Source: Xanthomonas theicola (GTDB lineage Bacteria; Pseudomonadota; Gammaproteobacteria; Xanthomonadales; Xanthomonadaceae). From it: a DNA stretch of 64,000 bases. The DNA lies in the NCBI RefSeq assembly GCF_014236795.1, contig NZ_CP049017.1:2768001-2832000 (forward strand), in the 5' to 3' direction. Both the position numbers and the translations under genes were made by a program. This document shows positions 43,666 through 52,398 of the stretch, piece by piece. The notes under the pieces were generated by a model. The model worked only from the letters and a program-made list of their open reading frames with translations, was not told where the DNA came from and did no database searches. Every line of letters starts with the position of its first letter. The stretch's first letter is position 1.

Positions 43666-46600
43666 TCACAGCGCGAACTGCTGGCGCAATTGCCGTTCGA
43701 AGGCGTGCAGCCCCGGTTCGATGCCCGGCTGGTCGGCGGCCAGCGCCTCCAGCAGCGCGCGCGCCTGTGCGGACAGTCCGCGTTCGCCCAGCACCGCCAG
43801 GCCGCCGCCGATCTTGTGCAGACTGTCGCGGGCGCCGCCGCGATCGCCGGCGGCCATGGCCTGGTCCAGTGCGCCCAGGTCCTTGGCGGTCTCGTCGACG
43901 AACGCCTGCCGCATCGCCGCACGCACGCCGTCGCGCACGCTCTGCGCCGCCGACGCCAGCGGCTCCGGCGGGCCCAGGTAGCGTCGCAGCACCGCTTCCA
44001 GCTGTTCCAGGCCGATCGGCTTGAGCAGCAACATGTCCATGCCCGCGGCGCGCGCGCGTTCCTGCTCCTCCGGCAGGGTGCTGGCGGTCATGCCGACGAT
44101 CGGCAGGCGCTGGCCGGCGGCTTCGCCGGCACGGATCAGCTCGGTCATGCGGTAGCCATCCATGCCGGCCATGTAGCAATCGCTCAGGACCAGGGCGAAG
44201 GATTGCGCGGCGAGCGCCGCCATGCCATCGCGGCCGCTGCCGACGATCTCGTGCATGCATTGCAGTTCGATCAGCTGCTGGCGCAGCAGGATCTGGTTGG
44301 TGGGATGGTCCTCCACCACCAGCACGCTGCCGTACTCCAGGAATCCGGAACGCGGCGCCGGCGCGGGCGCCGCCACCGGGCCGGACGGCGCGCGCGGCAG
44401 CAGGCGCCCGAGCACCTGCTGCAAGGCCTTGCGGCTCAACGGATTGACGCTCAGCAAGAGGCGGCCGGACGGCTCGGCGTAGCCCAGCGTCAGCGGCTCG
44501 TCGACCACCCATGCGCAGGGCACCCCGGGCACCTGCGCCGCAGCCTCGTCCAGCAGCCATAGCGCGACCGGCGCGGCGGGCGATGCGGCGCCATCGACCG
44601 GCTCCACCCCCAGCGCCAGCAGCTGCTGGCGCACGTCCTCGCGCCGCGACGGCTCGCCCAGCGCCAGGCCGACGCGCGGCGCGCCGGCCGACGGCGGCGG
44701 CGACGCTTCCACGCACGGCATGCGCACCGCGAAGGACACCGCGGTGCCCTGGCCATGCACGCTGTGCATGGCGATGTCGCCGCCCATCAGCCGCACCAGG
44801 CGCCGGCAGATCATCAATCCCAGGCCCGAACCGCCGTATTGGCGGGCGATCGCATCGTCGGCCTGCGAGAACGGCTCGAACAGTTTTTCCAGCTGCGCCG
44901 GGGTGATCCCGATCCCGGTGTCGCGCACCTCGAAGCGGATGGTCTGCAACGGGCCCTGCTCTTCCTCCACCTGCAACGCGACGCGGATCTGCCCGTGATG
45001 GGTGAACTTGATCGCATTGCTGATCAGGTTCATCAACACCTGGCGCAGCCGGATCACGTCCAGCTGCAAGCGCCGCCCGACCCGCCGATCGACATGGCAG
45101 CGCAGCCGCAGGCCCTTGTCGTGCGCGCGATGGCCGATGGTGGACAGCACGTTCTCCAGCATCGCCACCAGGTCGGCCGGCTCGGTCACGATCTGCACCT
45201 GGTCCGATTCCAGCCGGGACAGGTCCAGGATGTCGTCGAGGATGTGCTGCAGCGAGCGCGCCGACTGCATCACCGTGGACAGCATGGCGCCGGCTTCCTC
45301 CGGCAACGGCGAGCGCGACAGGATTTCCAGCAGGCCCAGCACGCCGTTCATCGGCGTGCGGATCTCGTGGCTCATGGTGGCCAGGAAGTTGGCCTTGCTG
45401 CGCGCGGCCACTTCGGCCAGCGCGGTGGTGCGCGCCAGTTCGGACTCGTATTCGCGGGCCTTGGTGATGTCCGAGCAGACCCCGCTCCAGGCCAGCGTGC
45501 CGTCCTCCTCGCGCCGTGGCGCCGCCTCGGTGCGCAGCCACTTCCCGCCGCAGTGCGCCGCGACCTGGAATTCCAGCGACAGCGGCCGCATCCGCGCGGC
45601 CGACAGCGCGAAGCGGCGCCTGGCCCTGCGATGGTCGGCCGCCGACAGGCAGGTGGCCGGCCACTGCGGTTCGGCGGCCAGCCGCTCGCTGGACTGGCCG
45701 AACAGCTCCTCGACGTTGCCGGCCACGTAGCTGAAACAGAACGCGCCATCGCCATCGGCGCGGATCTCGAACACCGTGGCCGGCAGGTTGGCGGTGATGC
45801 GCGAGAGCATCGACTCCAGGCGCCGCGCCTTCTGCTCGGCCTCGCGGATGCTGGTCAGGTCGATGAAGGTGCTCAGCACGCCGGCGCTGGTCGCGCCATC
45901 CAGGCGATAGGGCTGGATCAGGTTCAACCAGATCCTGCGGCGGCCGTGGCGATCGGGCACGACGTATTCGCGCCGATTGGGCTCGCCGCTGGCCAGCGCC
46001 TCGCCGGTGGCCGCGATCACGCGTTGGCGCAGGTCCGGAGCGTAGTGCGACACGTCCTGCATGCGTTGTCCGACCAGGCCCTGCTCGCTGACGTCGAACG
46101 CGTCCTGGTAGGCGCGGTTGACCCGCACGTAACGCTGCTGGCCATCCTTCACCGCCACCGGCAACGGGTAGGCGTCCAGCAGCAGGCTGTTGAAGTGCAG
46201 CTGGCCGGTCAGGCGCTGCTCGGCGACCTGCAGCGCGCGCGTGCGCCTGCGCGATGCCAGGTACAGTCGCAGCACCAGCGCGATCACCAGCACCGATGCC
46301 AGGATGCTGCCGCCCACCAGCGCGAACACCCGCCGCTGCGAGACGCCGAACTGGTAGGAATTGCGCAGCCAGTGGTCGTCGATCCGGCGCCGCTGCTGCC
46401 GGGGCATGGCGTCGATCAGGTTGTCGATGATCGGGACAAGCTCGGCATGGGAGGGGGAGACGGCGATGAGCAGCCCCATCGAGATATCGGTGGGCGCGAC
46501 CACCTTGAGCCGCCCGGAGAACTCGCGGGCGATCAGCGCGTCCACCACCGCGAGGTTGCCGACATAGCCCTGGACGTGCCCGTCGAGCACCATCTGCAAC

Positions 46601-47847
46601 CCTTGCCGGTCGTTTCCCGCCGGCGCCAGCCGGCTGTGCGGCAGGCGCCTGCCCAGTACGCGGCGCAAGGTCGGATGGTCGGGCACCGCCAGGGCGGCAT
46701 GGTCCAATCCTTCCAGTGCCGAATAGGTGAGCGCGTCCGCACGCGCCACCACCACGTAGGTCACGGTGGTGAAGGGCTTGGTATAGGCCCAACCGGGTAC
46801 GCGTTCGTCCATCGCCTCCAATGGCATCAGCATGTCCAGTTCGCCGCGCTCGGCACGCGCCCGTGCCTGCGCCGAACCGCTGACCGGCACCGGCTCCACC
46901 TGCAACCCGGTTTGCCGCGTCAGATAGTCGAGATAGCCCGACGCGATCCCCTGCGGGGCGCCGTCGTCGTCCAGGAAGCCGATCGGCTGCGCGCTCGGCA
47001 CGAATCCCAGCCGCAGCGGCGCCTGGCGCTGCAGCATGGCGCGCTGCCCGGGCGTGATGGTGTCGGCGGCCGTGCGCGACTGCACGGTCCGCTGATCCAG
47101 CCAGTGCGCTTGCAGCCGCGCCAGTTCGCCCGGCGGCATTGCCGCCATCGCCGCGTCCAGACGCGCGCGCAATGCCTCCGCGCGCCAGGAGAGCGCGAAA
47201 TGCAGACCCGCATCGTCGTAGATGGACTGCGGGCGGACCTGCAGGTCGGAAAAGCCGGAACGCTTGAACACGCCGTCGAGTTGATAGGGCTCTCCCAGAT
47301 ACGCGTCGGCCCGCTTCTCCTCCACCGCCGCCAGCGCGGCGCGGGTGTTCTCCACCAGCAACGGCGGCACCGGTCCGGGCCATTGCGCCAGCCATTGCGC
47401 CACCGCCTGTCCGCGTTCGGCGACGAAACGGAATGTCCGCCAGTTGTCGCCGGTGATCGGCGCCGTTGCATTGCGCGTCACCAGCACCGGTCGCGAGTCG
47501 AGATAGCGGGTGGTGAAGATCAGGCAGCGGCTGCGCTGCTCGTTGACGATCACGTCCGGGACGATGTCGATCTCGCCCCGGCACAGCGCATCCAGGCTGT
47601 CCTGGAACGTGGGATAGCTGCGATAGGCCAGTTGCCACCCGGCGGACTGGGCCAGCCGGCGCAGGTAGTCGATGCTGTAGCCGGTCGCTCCATGCTCGCT
47701 GGGATGCGCCAGCGGCGCCAATCCCTGCCGCGAAAACCCCACCACCAACGGCGCTTGCGTTCCAGGCTGCTGTGCCCGCGCCGTGGACGGCGCCATGCAG
47801 AGCACCGTCCAGCCGACGAACAGCGTCCACAACAGCCTGGCCGTCAT
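43666..47847 (-). CDS. BvgS/EvgS-type hybrid sensor histidine kinase
   Basis: A 1393 aa unorthodox sensor. Order: signal peptide, two periplasmic solute-binding (Venus flytrap) domains (about residues 35-265 and 270-500), a membrane helix near 515-535, two PAS domains (about 565-690 and 695-810), the HisKA domain with His827 in SHEIRTPMNG, HATPase with GGSGLGLMICRRL, a degenerate receiver-like stretch, an active receiver with Asp1223 in LSDCYMAGMDGY, and an HPt domain with His1344 in HKIGGGLAVLG. This supports a His-Asp-His-Asp phosphorelay to the adjacent regulator. I chose ATG 47847, with GGAGG at the end of the upstream regulator gene as ribosome binding site; an earlier ATG at 47862 lies before that site. 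Confidence 0.9.
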   Translation of the reverse strand: MTARLLWTLFVGWTVLCMAPSTARAQQPGTQAPLVVGFSRQGLAPLAHPSEHGATGYSIDYLRRLAQSAGWQLAYRSYPTFQDSLDALCRGEIDIVPDVIVNEQRSRCLIFTTRYLDSRPVLVTRNATAPITGDNWRTFRFVAERGQAVAQWLAQWPGPVPPLLVENTRAALAAVEEKRADAYLGEPYQLDGVFKRSGFSDLQVRPQSIYDDAGLHFALSWRAEALRARLDAAMAAMPPGELARLQAHWLDQRTVQSRTAADTITPGQRAMLQRQAPLRLGFVPSAQPIGFLDDDGAPQGIASGYLDYLTRQTGLQVEPVPVSGSAQARARAERGELDMLMPLEAMDERVPGWAYTKPFTTVTYVVVARADALTYSALEGLDHAALAVPDHPTLRRVLGRRLPHSRLAPAGNDRQGLQMVLDGHVQGYVGNLAVVDALIAREFSGRLKVVAPTDISMGLLIAVSPSHAELVPIIDNLIDAMPRQQRRRIDDHWLRNSYQFGVSQRRVFALVGGSILASVLVIALVLRLYLASRRRTRALQVAEQRLTGQLHFNSLLLDAYPLPVAVKDGQQRYVRVNRAYQDAFDVSEQGLVGQRMQDVSHYAPDLRQRVIAATGEALASGEPNRREYVVPDRHGRRRIWLNLIQPYRLDGATSAGVLSTFIDLTSIREAEQKARRLESMLSRITANLPATVFEIRADGDGAFCFSYVAGNVEELFGQSSERLAAEPQWPATCLSAADHRRARRRFALSAARMRPLSLEFQVAAHCGGKWLRTEAAPRREEDGTLAWSGVCSDITKAREYESELARTTALAEVAARSKANFLATMSHEIRTPMNGVLGLLEILSRSPLPEEAGAMLSTVMQSARSLQHILDDILDLSRLESDQVQIVTEPADLVAMLENVLSTIGHRAHDKGLRLRCHVDRRVGRRLQLDVIRLRQVLMNLISNAIKFTHHGQIRVALQVEEEQGPLQTIRFEVRDTGIGITPAQLEKLFEPFSQADDAIARQYGGSGLGLMICRRLVRLMGGDIAMHSVHGQGTAVSFAVRMPCVEASPPPSAGAPRVGLALGEPSRREDVRQQLLALGVEPVDGAASPAAPVALWLLDEAAAQVPGVPCAWVVDEPLTLGYAEPSGRLLLSVNPLSRKALQQVLGRLLPRAPSGPVAAPAPAPRSGFLEYGSVLVVEDHPTNQILLRQQLIELQCMHEIVGSGRDGMAALAAQSFALVLSDCYMAGMDGYRMTELIRAGEAAGQRLPIVGMTASTLPEEQERARAAGMDMLLLKPIGLEQLEAVLRRYLGPPEPLASAAQSVRDGVRAAMRQAFVDETAKDLGALDQAMAAGDRGGARDSLHKIGGGLAVLGERGLSAQARALLEALAADQPGIEPGLHAFERQLRQQFAL

Positions 47848-47851
47848 TCGA

Positions 47852-48484
47852 TCAACCTCCATGCAGTTCGCGGAAGTACTGGAACAACTGCGCGTCGGAG
47901 GCCACGCCCAATTTGCGCTTGGCCGAGATCTTGGCCCAGCTCACGGTCTTGATGCTGCGGCTGAGCGCCTGCGCCACTTCCGCCGGAGAACTGCCCTGCG
48001 CCAACAGGCGTATGACCTCGATCTCGCGGCCGGTCAGTTCCACCTGGTTGCTGAGGCGCTGGGCATCGGCCTGCAGCAGGCGGTCCTGTATCCGCGCATC
48101 GATGTAGCGCCGCCCGAAGAGCAGCGCGTTGGCCGCGTTGGGAAGCTCCATGATATCGCTGGACTTGTGCATGATCCCGATGTTGTCCAGCTCCAGCACC
48201 TGGGTGATGAGCGCCACGTTGTCCAGCGCCGAAAACAGCAGCATCGGCAGCATCGGATGGCGCCGCCGCAGCAGCTTGAGCAGTTGCATGCCGTCGCCCT
48301 CCTTGTCGGGCATGTTGTAGTCGACGATCAGCAGGTCGCAGCGGACCGTCGTCAGCACCTGCAGCAACTCGGGCCCGTTGGCCGCGGTCGCGACGACGTC
48401 ATAGAAGCCGTCGACGCCGAGCACGAAACGACATCCCTGGACCACCGCCGGATGGTCGTCGGCCACCACCACTCGTCTCGTCAT
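47852..48484 (-). CDS. LuxR/NarL-family response regulator (RcsB/BvgA-like)
   Basis: A 210 aa response regulator. The receiver domain has acidic residues in VVVADDHPAVV, phosphoacceptor Asp55 in LLIVDYNMPDKEG and Lys107 in GIMHKSSDI. The LuxR-type HTH spans about residues 148-205: LTGREIEVIRLLAQGSSPAEV, then LSRSIKTVSWAKISAKRKLGV. The SIKTVS and KLGV spelling is close to RcsB and BvgA. GGGAG precedes the ATG at 48484. The kinase start follows just past its stop, so the two are translationally coupled. It is the likely activator or repressor of the pilus genes on both sides. Confidence 0.9.
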   Translation of the reverse strand: MTRRVVVADDHPAVVQGCRFVLGVDGFYDVVATAANGPELLQVLTTVRCDLLIVDYNMPDKEGDGMQLLKLLRRRHPMLPMLLFSALDNVALITQVLELDNIGIMHKSSDIMELPNAANALLFGRRYIDARIQDRLLQADAQRLSNQVELTGREIEVIRLLAQGSSPAEVAQALSRSIKTVSWAKISAKRKLGVASDAQLFQYFRELHGG

Positions 48485-48779
48485 GCATGTATCTCCCAGC
48501 GTCCTTGATATTGCAGCGCATGCCGGCTGCATGCCTGAACTATATCAACCGGCAAAGGCCCAACAAGCATGCATTCCCCGTAAACGGCAAATCCGGAATT
48601 TTCCAGTTCGCCTCGCGCGCGCGGCGCGGCATCATCCACGCATTCAAAAGCAGCAGCCGCCATGGGCTCCTCCACCCGGAGGAGCCTGGTGGGCGTCCGT
48701 ACGCCGACGCCCGCCGCGCTGCCCCATCCACCGCATGTCCTGTGGCTGCAGAGGCACATGCACACACACAGCCGCCATC
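48485..48779. promoter_or_regulatory. Divergent promoter region between regulator and tip-adhesin genes
   Basis: This 295 bp gap serves the regulator-kinase pair on the minus strand and the adhesin-EAL pair on the plus strand. Its left part is the less GC-rich (TGATATTGCAG, AACTATATCAACC). The heptamer TTTCCAG (in GGAATTTTCCAGTTCG, about 48599-48605) is the same as in the chaperone promoter region, which would let one regulator bind both. No exact promoter can be fixed by eye. Confidence 0.35.
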
Positions 48780-49823
48780 ATGAAAACGCCCACCCACATT
48801 GCTGCACTCTCGCTGGCCGCCCTGCTGTCCGCCCATGCCGGCGCCGCAGCGGCGCAAACCCCTGCGCCCGGCGGCACGCGGCAGGTGAGGCTCAGCGCCA
48901 GAACCCACATGAGCCAGGACCTGGTGATCGCCGAGAACCAGGTGTTCGCGCGTCTGGACCCGCAGGCGCAGGCCCCGGCGACATGGCTGGCCTGTGCGCC
49001 CGGCAACAGCCCGGCCACTGGCGCGTGCCCGGACAAGCACACCGACCAGCGCGACGCCGCCACCCCCATCGGCCTGACGTTCACCGACCAGAACGGCCAC
49101 AGCGTCCCGCTGCAGCTGCTCGCCTGGAGCAGTTGGGCCGACCCGGCCGGCAGCGGCGGCGGCCAGCTCAAGATGGCATTGAATTCCACGGCGCCGCCGC
49201 CGGCCGGGGCCCAGGTGGCCGCGCGCACCTACTCGATCCGCCTGCCGGCCGGCAGCGTCAACGCGCTGCCGGCCGGCACCTGGCACGCCACGCTGCGACT
49301 GGACGCGCGGCAGGCCGCCGGTGCAATGGCCACGTATGGCTACGACATCACCCTGGACATCGACGACGATGGCGCCGCCATCTATTTTCCGAAGGGACGT
49401 TCCATGCCCTTGCGCAGCCGCGCGGCCGGCGCGCCGCCGAGCGGCGAGATCGCGCTGTGCCTCTACGATGGCCGGGGCCGGGAGCCAATGGACTACGAAT
49501 TGCAGTTGCTGGACCCCGAATCCGGCAACGGCCGCTTCGAACTGCACAACGCCGTGGACAACACACCGATCGCCTACCAAGTGCTGAGCAGCGCTCCCGG
49601 CAGCGACGGCGCGCGCGATATCGCATGGCAGTACGGCCAGATCAAGCGCTTCGCTCGCATCGATGCGCGGTTCAAGCGCACGACGCGTATCCCGGGACTG
49701 CCCATGGACGTGACCTGCGCACCATGGACCCTGCGAGTGAAAGTCTCTCCCCAGGATTACGCGAGCAAGCCGGCCGGCCGTTACAGCGGCGTCCTGCGGG
49801 TCCATTTCACCCCCTCCACGTGA
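48780..49823 (+). CDS. CS1-type pilus tip adhesin/minor subunit (CooD/CfaE-like)
   Basis: A 347 aa exported protein with a signal peptide (AAAA-Q) and the two-domain layout of class 5 tip adhesins. The N-terminal domain has LSARTHMSQDLVIAENQVFA and a cysteine pair (WLACAPGN, TGACPDKH). The C-terminal pilin domain has a second pair (IALCLYDGRGREP, MDVTCAPWTLRVKVSPQDY) and ends in KPAGRYSGVLRVHFTPS, as CfaE and CooD do. The tip adhesin starts pilus assembly at the usher. It is placed away from its operon, on the opposite strand, past the regulatory genes. The EAL gene follows after 7 bp. Confidence 0.78.
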   Translation: MKTPTHIAALSLAALLSAHAGAAAAQTPAPGGTRQVRLSARTHMSQDLVIAENQVFARLDPQAQAPATWLACAPGNSPATGACPDKHTDQRDAATPIGLTFTDQNGHSVPLQLLAWSSWADPAGSGGGQLKMALNSTAPPPAGAQVAARTYSIRLPAGSVNALPAGTWHATLRLDARQAAGAMATYGYDITLDIDDDGAAIYFPKGRSMPLRSRAAGAPPSGEIALCLYDGRGREPMDYELQLLDPESGNGRFELHNAVDNTPIAYQVLSSAPGSDGARDIAWQYGQIKRFARIDARFKRTTRIPGLPMDVTCAPWTLRVKVSPQDYASKPAGRYSGVLRVHFTPST

Positions 49824-49830
49824 GCCACGC

Positions 49831-50712
49831 ATGCTGAACGACCTTCACGCCGCGCCCATGCCGCGCTGGCGCCATGCCCGCATGGAAAGACCCGCCGCGC
49901 CGGCCCAGGCCGACGCGGCGCTCGTCGATGCGGACGGCCCCTGCGTCGGCCAGGACATCGCCGCGCTGCACCTGCGCTACCAGCCGATCTACCGCACCGA
50001 CGGCGGCCTGCACAGCATCGAGGCGCTGTTGCGCGAGAAGGAGCCGCGGCGTGGCGCATGTTTCCCACGCGCGCTGGTGGCCGGACTGCGCAGCCAGCGA
50101 CGCCTGGCCGAACTGGACTGCCATGTGCTCGACCAGGCGAGCAAGGCACTGTGCCTGCTGGAACAGGCGCACGGGCAACCGATGCCGCTGTCGGTCAATG
50201 TCGCGATGGAATCGCTCGACGATGACGGCTTCCTGCGCGAGCTGGAACGCGCGCAGAACCGCCTGAGCGGGCAGCTGACCCTCGAATTGCTCGAAACATC
50301 GGCCGGGCGGCCGAGCCGATCGCTGAAACAACGGATGCAGGCGCTGCGCGGCAACGGCCTGCGTCTGTCCCTGGACGATTACGGCACCGGCCACTCCTCG
50401 CTGCTGCGCCTGCTCGACTTCGCGACCTTCAGCGAAATCAAGCTGTCCAGCGAACTGACCCACGACTGCGCCAACGACCCGATGCGGATGACGCTGATCA
50501 GGCACAGCTACCAGCTGGCCCGCGAACTGGCACTGGACTTCGTGCTGGAAGGCATCGAATCGGCCGACGCACTGCGCATGCTGGCCACGCTGGACATGAC
50601 CCGCGCAACCGCCATCCAGGGCCATGCGCTGTGCCGGCCGGTGCCTTATGCGCAGCTGCGCGTGCTGTCCAGGCACGGTCACCTGCACCACTGCTGGCAC
50701 GCGATCAACTGA
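49831..50712 (+). CDS. EAL-domain c-di-GMP phosphodiesterase
   Basis: A 293 aa protein with a single EAL domain and a short N-terminus (about 45 residues) that has no receiver or membrane segment. The signature is IEALLRE (Glu64). Other catalytic positions are present: Asn123 in SVNVAME, a glutamate in LTLELLETS, Asp182-Asp183 in LSLDDYGTGHSSL, Lys204 in SEIKLSS, a glutamate in VLEGIES and Gln263 in AIQGHALCRPVP. So hydrolysis of c-di-GMP is likely, although several flanking residues are unusual. It is expressed with the tip adhesin (7 bp gap). Confidence 0.88.
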   Translation: MLNDLHAAPMPRWRHARMERPAAPAQADAALVDADGPCVGQDIAALHLRYQPIYRTDGGLHSIEALLREKEPRRGACFPRALVAGLRSQRRLAELDCHVLDQASKALCLLEQAHGQPMPLSVNVAMESLDDDGFLRELERAQNRLSGQLTLELLETSAGRPSRSLKQRMQALRGNGLRLSLDDYGTGHSSLLRLLDFATFSEIKLSSELTHDCANDPMRMTLIRHSYQLARELALDFVLEGIESADALRMLATLDMTRATAIQGHALCRPVPYAQLRVLSRHGHLHHCWHAIN

Positions 50713-50779
50713 TCCGCACCGGGGCCGCAGGCTGGCGCGCTCCACCCTCACGATCGCCGGCCAACCCGGTGCGCCGCCG

Positions 50780-50808
50780 CCACGCCGCCGGCGCGAGCGG
50801 CGGCGTGG
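50780..50808. terminator. Hairpin between convergent EAL and emrB genes
   Basis: A perfect 11 bp stem, CCACGCCGCCG (50780-50790) with CGGCGGCGTGG (50798-50808), around a 7-base loop lies just beyond the emrB stop and 67 bp after the EAL stop. There is no T run, but its place between convergent genes suggests a shared 3' boundary. Confidence 0.55.
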
Positions 50809-50809
50809 C

Positions 50810-52390
50810 TCAGTGCCCGCCGGCGGCGGCCGCTCCGCCGCCGCCGGCGAACGGCGGCCTGGCCAGCCACAGGAAAAAGATGATGCCCAGGAACACCCAG
50901 CCCAGCAGGTAGAAGATGTCGTTGAAGCCCATCTGCGAGGCCTGGTGGTTGATGGTGTTGTTGAGGAAGGCCGCGCCGGTCTGCAGATCGCCCTGCCCCA
51001 TCGCCTGCACCTGCTCCTGCATGCCCGGGGTGTAGATCGAGATGTGCTCGGTGAGGTGCGCGTGGTGCATCTGCGTGCGCTTGGCCCAGAAGTAGGTGGT
51101 CAGCGAGGCGGCGAAGCTGCCGCCCAGCGTGCGCAGGAACGTGGCCAGGCCGGAGCCGGCCGCGATCTCGCGCCCGTCCAGATCCGACAGCAGGATCTGC
51201 AGCACCGGCATGAAGAACAGCGCCACGCCCACGCCCATCAGCAACTGCACCCCGGCCACGTGCGCGAAGTCGACCTGCAGGTTGAAGTCCGAACGCATGA
51301 AGCTGGTCGCGGCCATGAAGATGAAGGCGATGCTGGCGAGCAGGCGCAGGTCGAAGCGCGGGGCGTACTTGCCGACGAACGGGGTCATGATCACCGGCAG
51401 CACGCCGATCGGCGCGGTGGCCAGGCCGGCCCAGATCGCGGTGTAGCCCATGTCGCGCTGCAGCCACTGCGGGATCAGCAGCGACACGCTGAAGAACGCG
51501 GCGTAGGCCACGATCAGCGCCAGGGTGCCGGCGCGGAAGTTGCGGTGGCGGAACAGCCGCAGGTTGACGATCGGGTCCTTGTCGGTCAGTTCCCAGATCA
51601 GGAACACCGCCAGCGCCACCACCGAGACCGCGGCCAGCACCACGATCTTGTCCGAGCTGAACCAGTCCTCGTCGTTGCCCAGGTCCAGCACCAGTTGCAG
51701 GCAGCCCACGCCGATGACCAGGGTGATCAGGCCGACGTAGTCCATGCGCGGGCGCTCGACCGGTTCCGGGCGGTCGCGCAGCTGCGCGCCGACCACGATC
51801 GCGGCGATGATGCCCAGCGGCACGTTGATCAGGAAGATCCATTCCCAGCTGTAGTTGTCGGTGATCCAGCCGCCCAGGATCGGACCGGCGATCGGCGCGA
51901 CCACGGTGATCATCGCCAGCAGCGCCAACGCCTGCCCGCGTTTCTCGCGCGGGTAGATCGACACCAGCAGGCTCTGCGTGATCGGATACATCGGCCCGCA
52001 CACGAAGCCCTGGATCGCACGCGACACCACCAGCATGCCCATGCTCTGCGCCAGGCCGCACAGCAGCGAGGCGATGGTGAACGCCAGCGTCGCCCACACG
52101 AACAGCTTGGTCTCGCCGAAACGCCGGCTCAGGAAGCCGGTCAGCGGCAACGCGATCGCGTTGCTGACCGCGAACGAGGTGATCACCCAGGTCGCCTGCT
52201 GCGCACTGGCGCCGAGGTTGCCGGCGATGGTCGGCAGCGAGACGTTGGCGATGGTGGTGTCGAGCACCTGCATGAACGAGGCCATCGCCAGGCCCACCGT
52301 GCACAAGGCCACGCTGGGCGGGCGGAACCCGGCGGCGGCCGGTACGCCCGGAGCCCCGGGCGCGGCAGGAATGGCAGCTTGGTTGGACAT
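50810..52390 (-). CDS. emrB: EmrB-type MFS multidrug efflux permease (DHA2, 14 TM)
   Basis: Inner-membrane drug:proton antiporter, 526 aa with about 14 hydrophobic segments. The DHA2 signatures are seen: QVLDTTIANVSLPTIAG in helix 1, FLSRRFGETKLF in the loop 2/3 motif, and AIAGPILGGWITDNYSWEWIF in motif C and the following loop. With EmrA (periplasmic adaptor) and the EmrC outer-membrane factor encoded upstream it should form a tripartite pump across both membranes. It is the last gene of the emrR-emrC-emrA-emrB row, starting 8 bp after emrA. Confidence 0.93.
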   Translation of the reverse strand: MSNQAAIPAAPGAPGVPAAAGFRPPSVALCTVGLAMASFMQVLDTTIANVSLPTIAGNLGASAQQATWVITSFAVSNAIALPLTGFLSRRFGETKLFVWATLAFTIASLLCGLAQSMGMLVVSRAIQGFVCGPMYPITQSLLVSIYPREKRGQALALLAMITVVAPIAGPILGGWITDNYSWEWIFLINVPLGIIAAIVVGAQLRDRPEPVERPRMDYVGLITLVIGVGCLQLVLDLGNDEDWFSSDKIVVLAAVSVVALAVFLIWELTDKDPIVNLRLFRHRNFRAGTLALIVAYAAFFSVSLLIPQWLQRDMGYTAIWAGLATAPIGVLPVIMTPFVGKYAPRFDLRLLASIAFIFMAATSFMRSDFNLQVDFAHVAGVQLLMGVGVALFFMPVLQILLSDLDGREIAAGSGLATFLRTLGGSFAASLTTYFWAKRTQMHHAHLTEHISIYTPGMQEQVQAMGQGDLQTGAAFLNNTINHQASQMGFNDIFYLLGWVFLGIIFFLWLARPPFAGGGGAAAAGGH

Positions 52391-52398
52391 GGCCGGAC

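Noticed and set aside
43523..47830. A second long minus-strand frame overlapping the sensor kinase in another phase
   Set aside because: Its product is Arg/Ala/Gly-rich and shows none of the kinase, receiver or HPt motifs that the neighbouring frame shows throughout.
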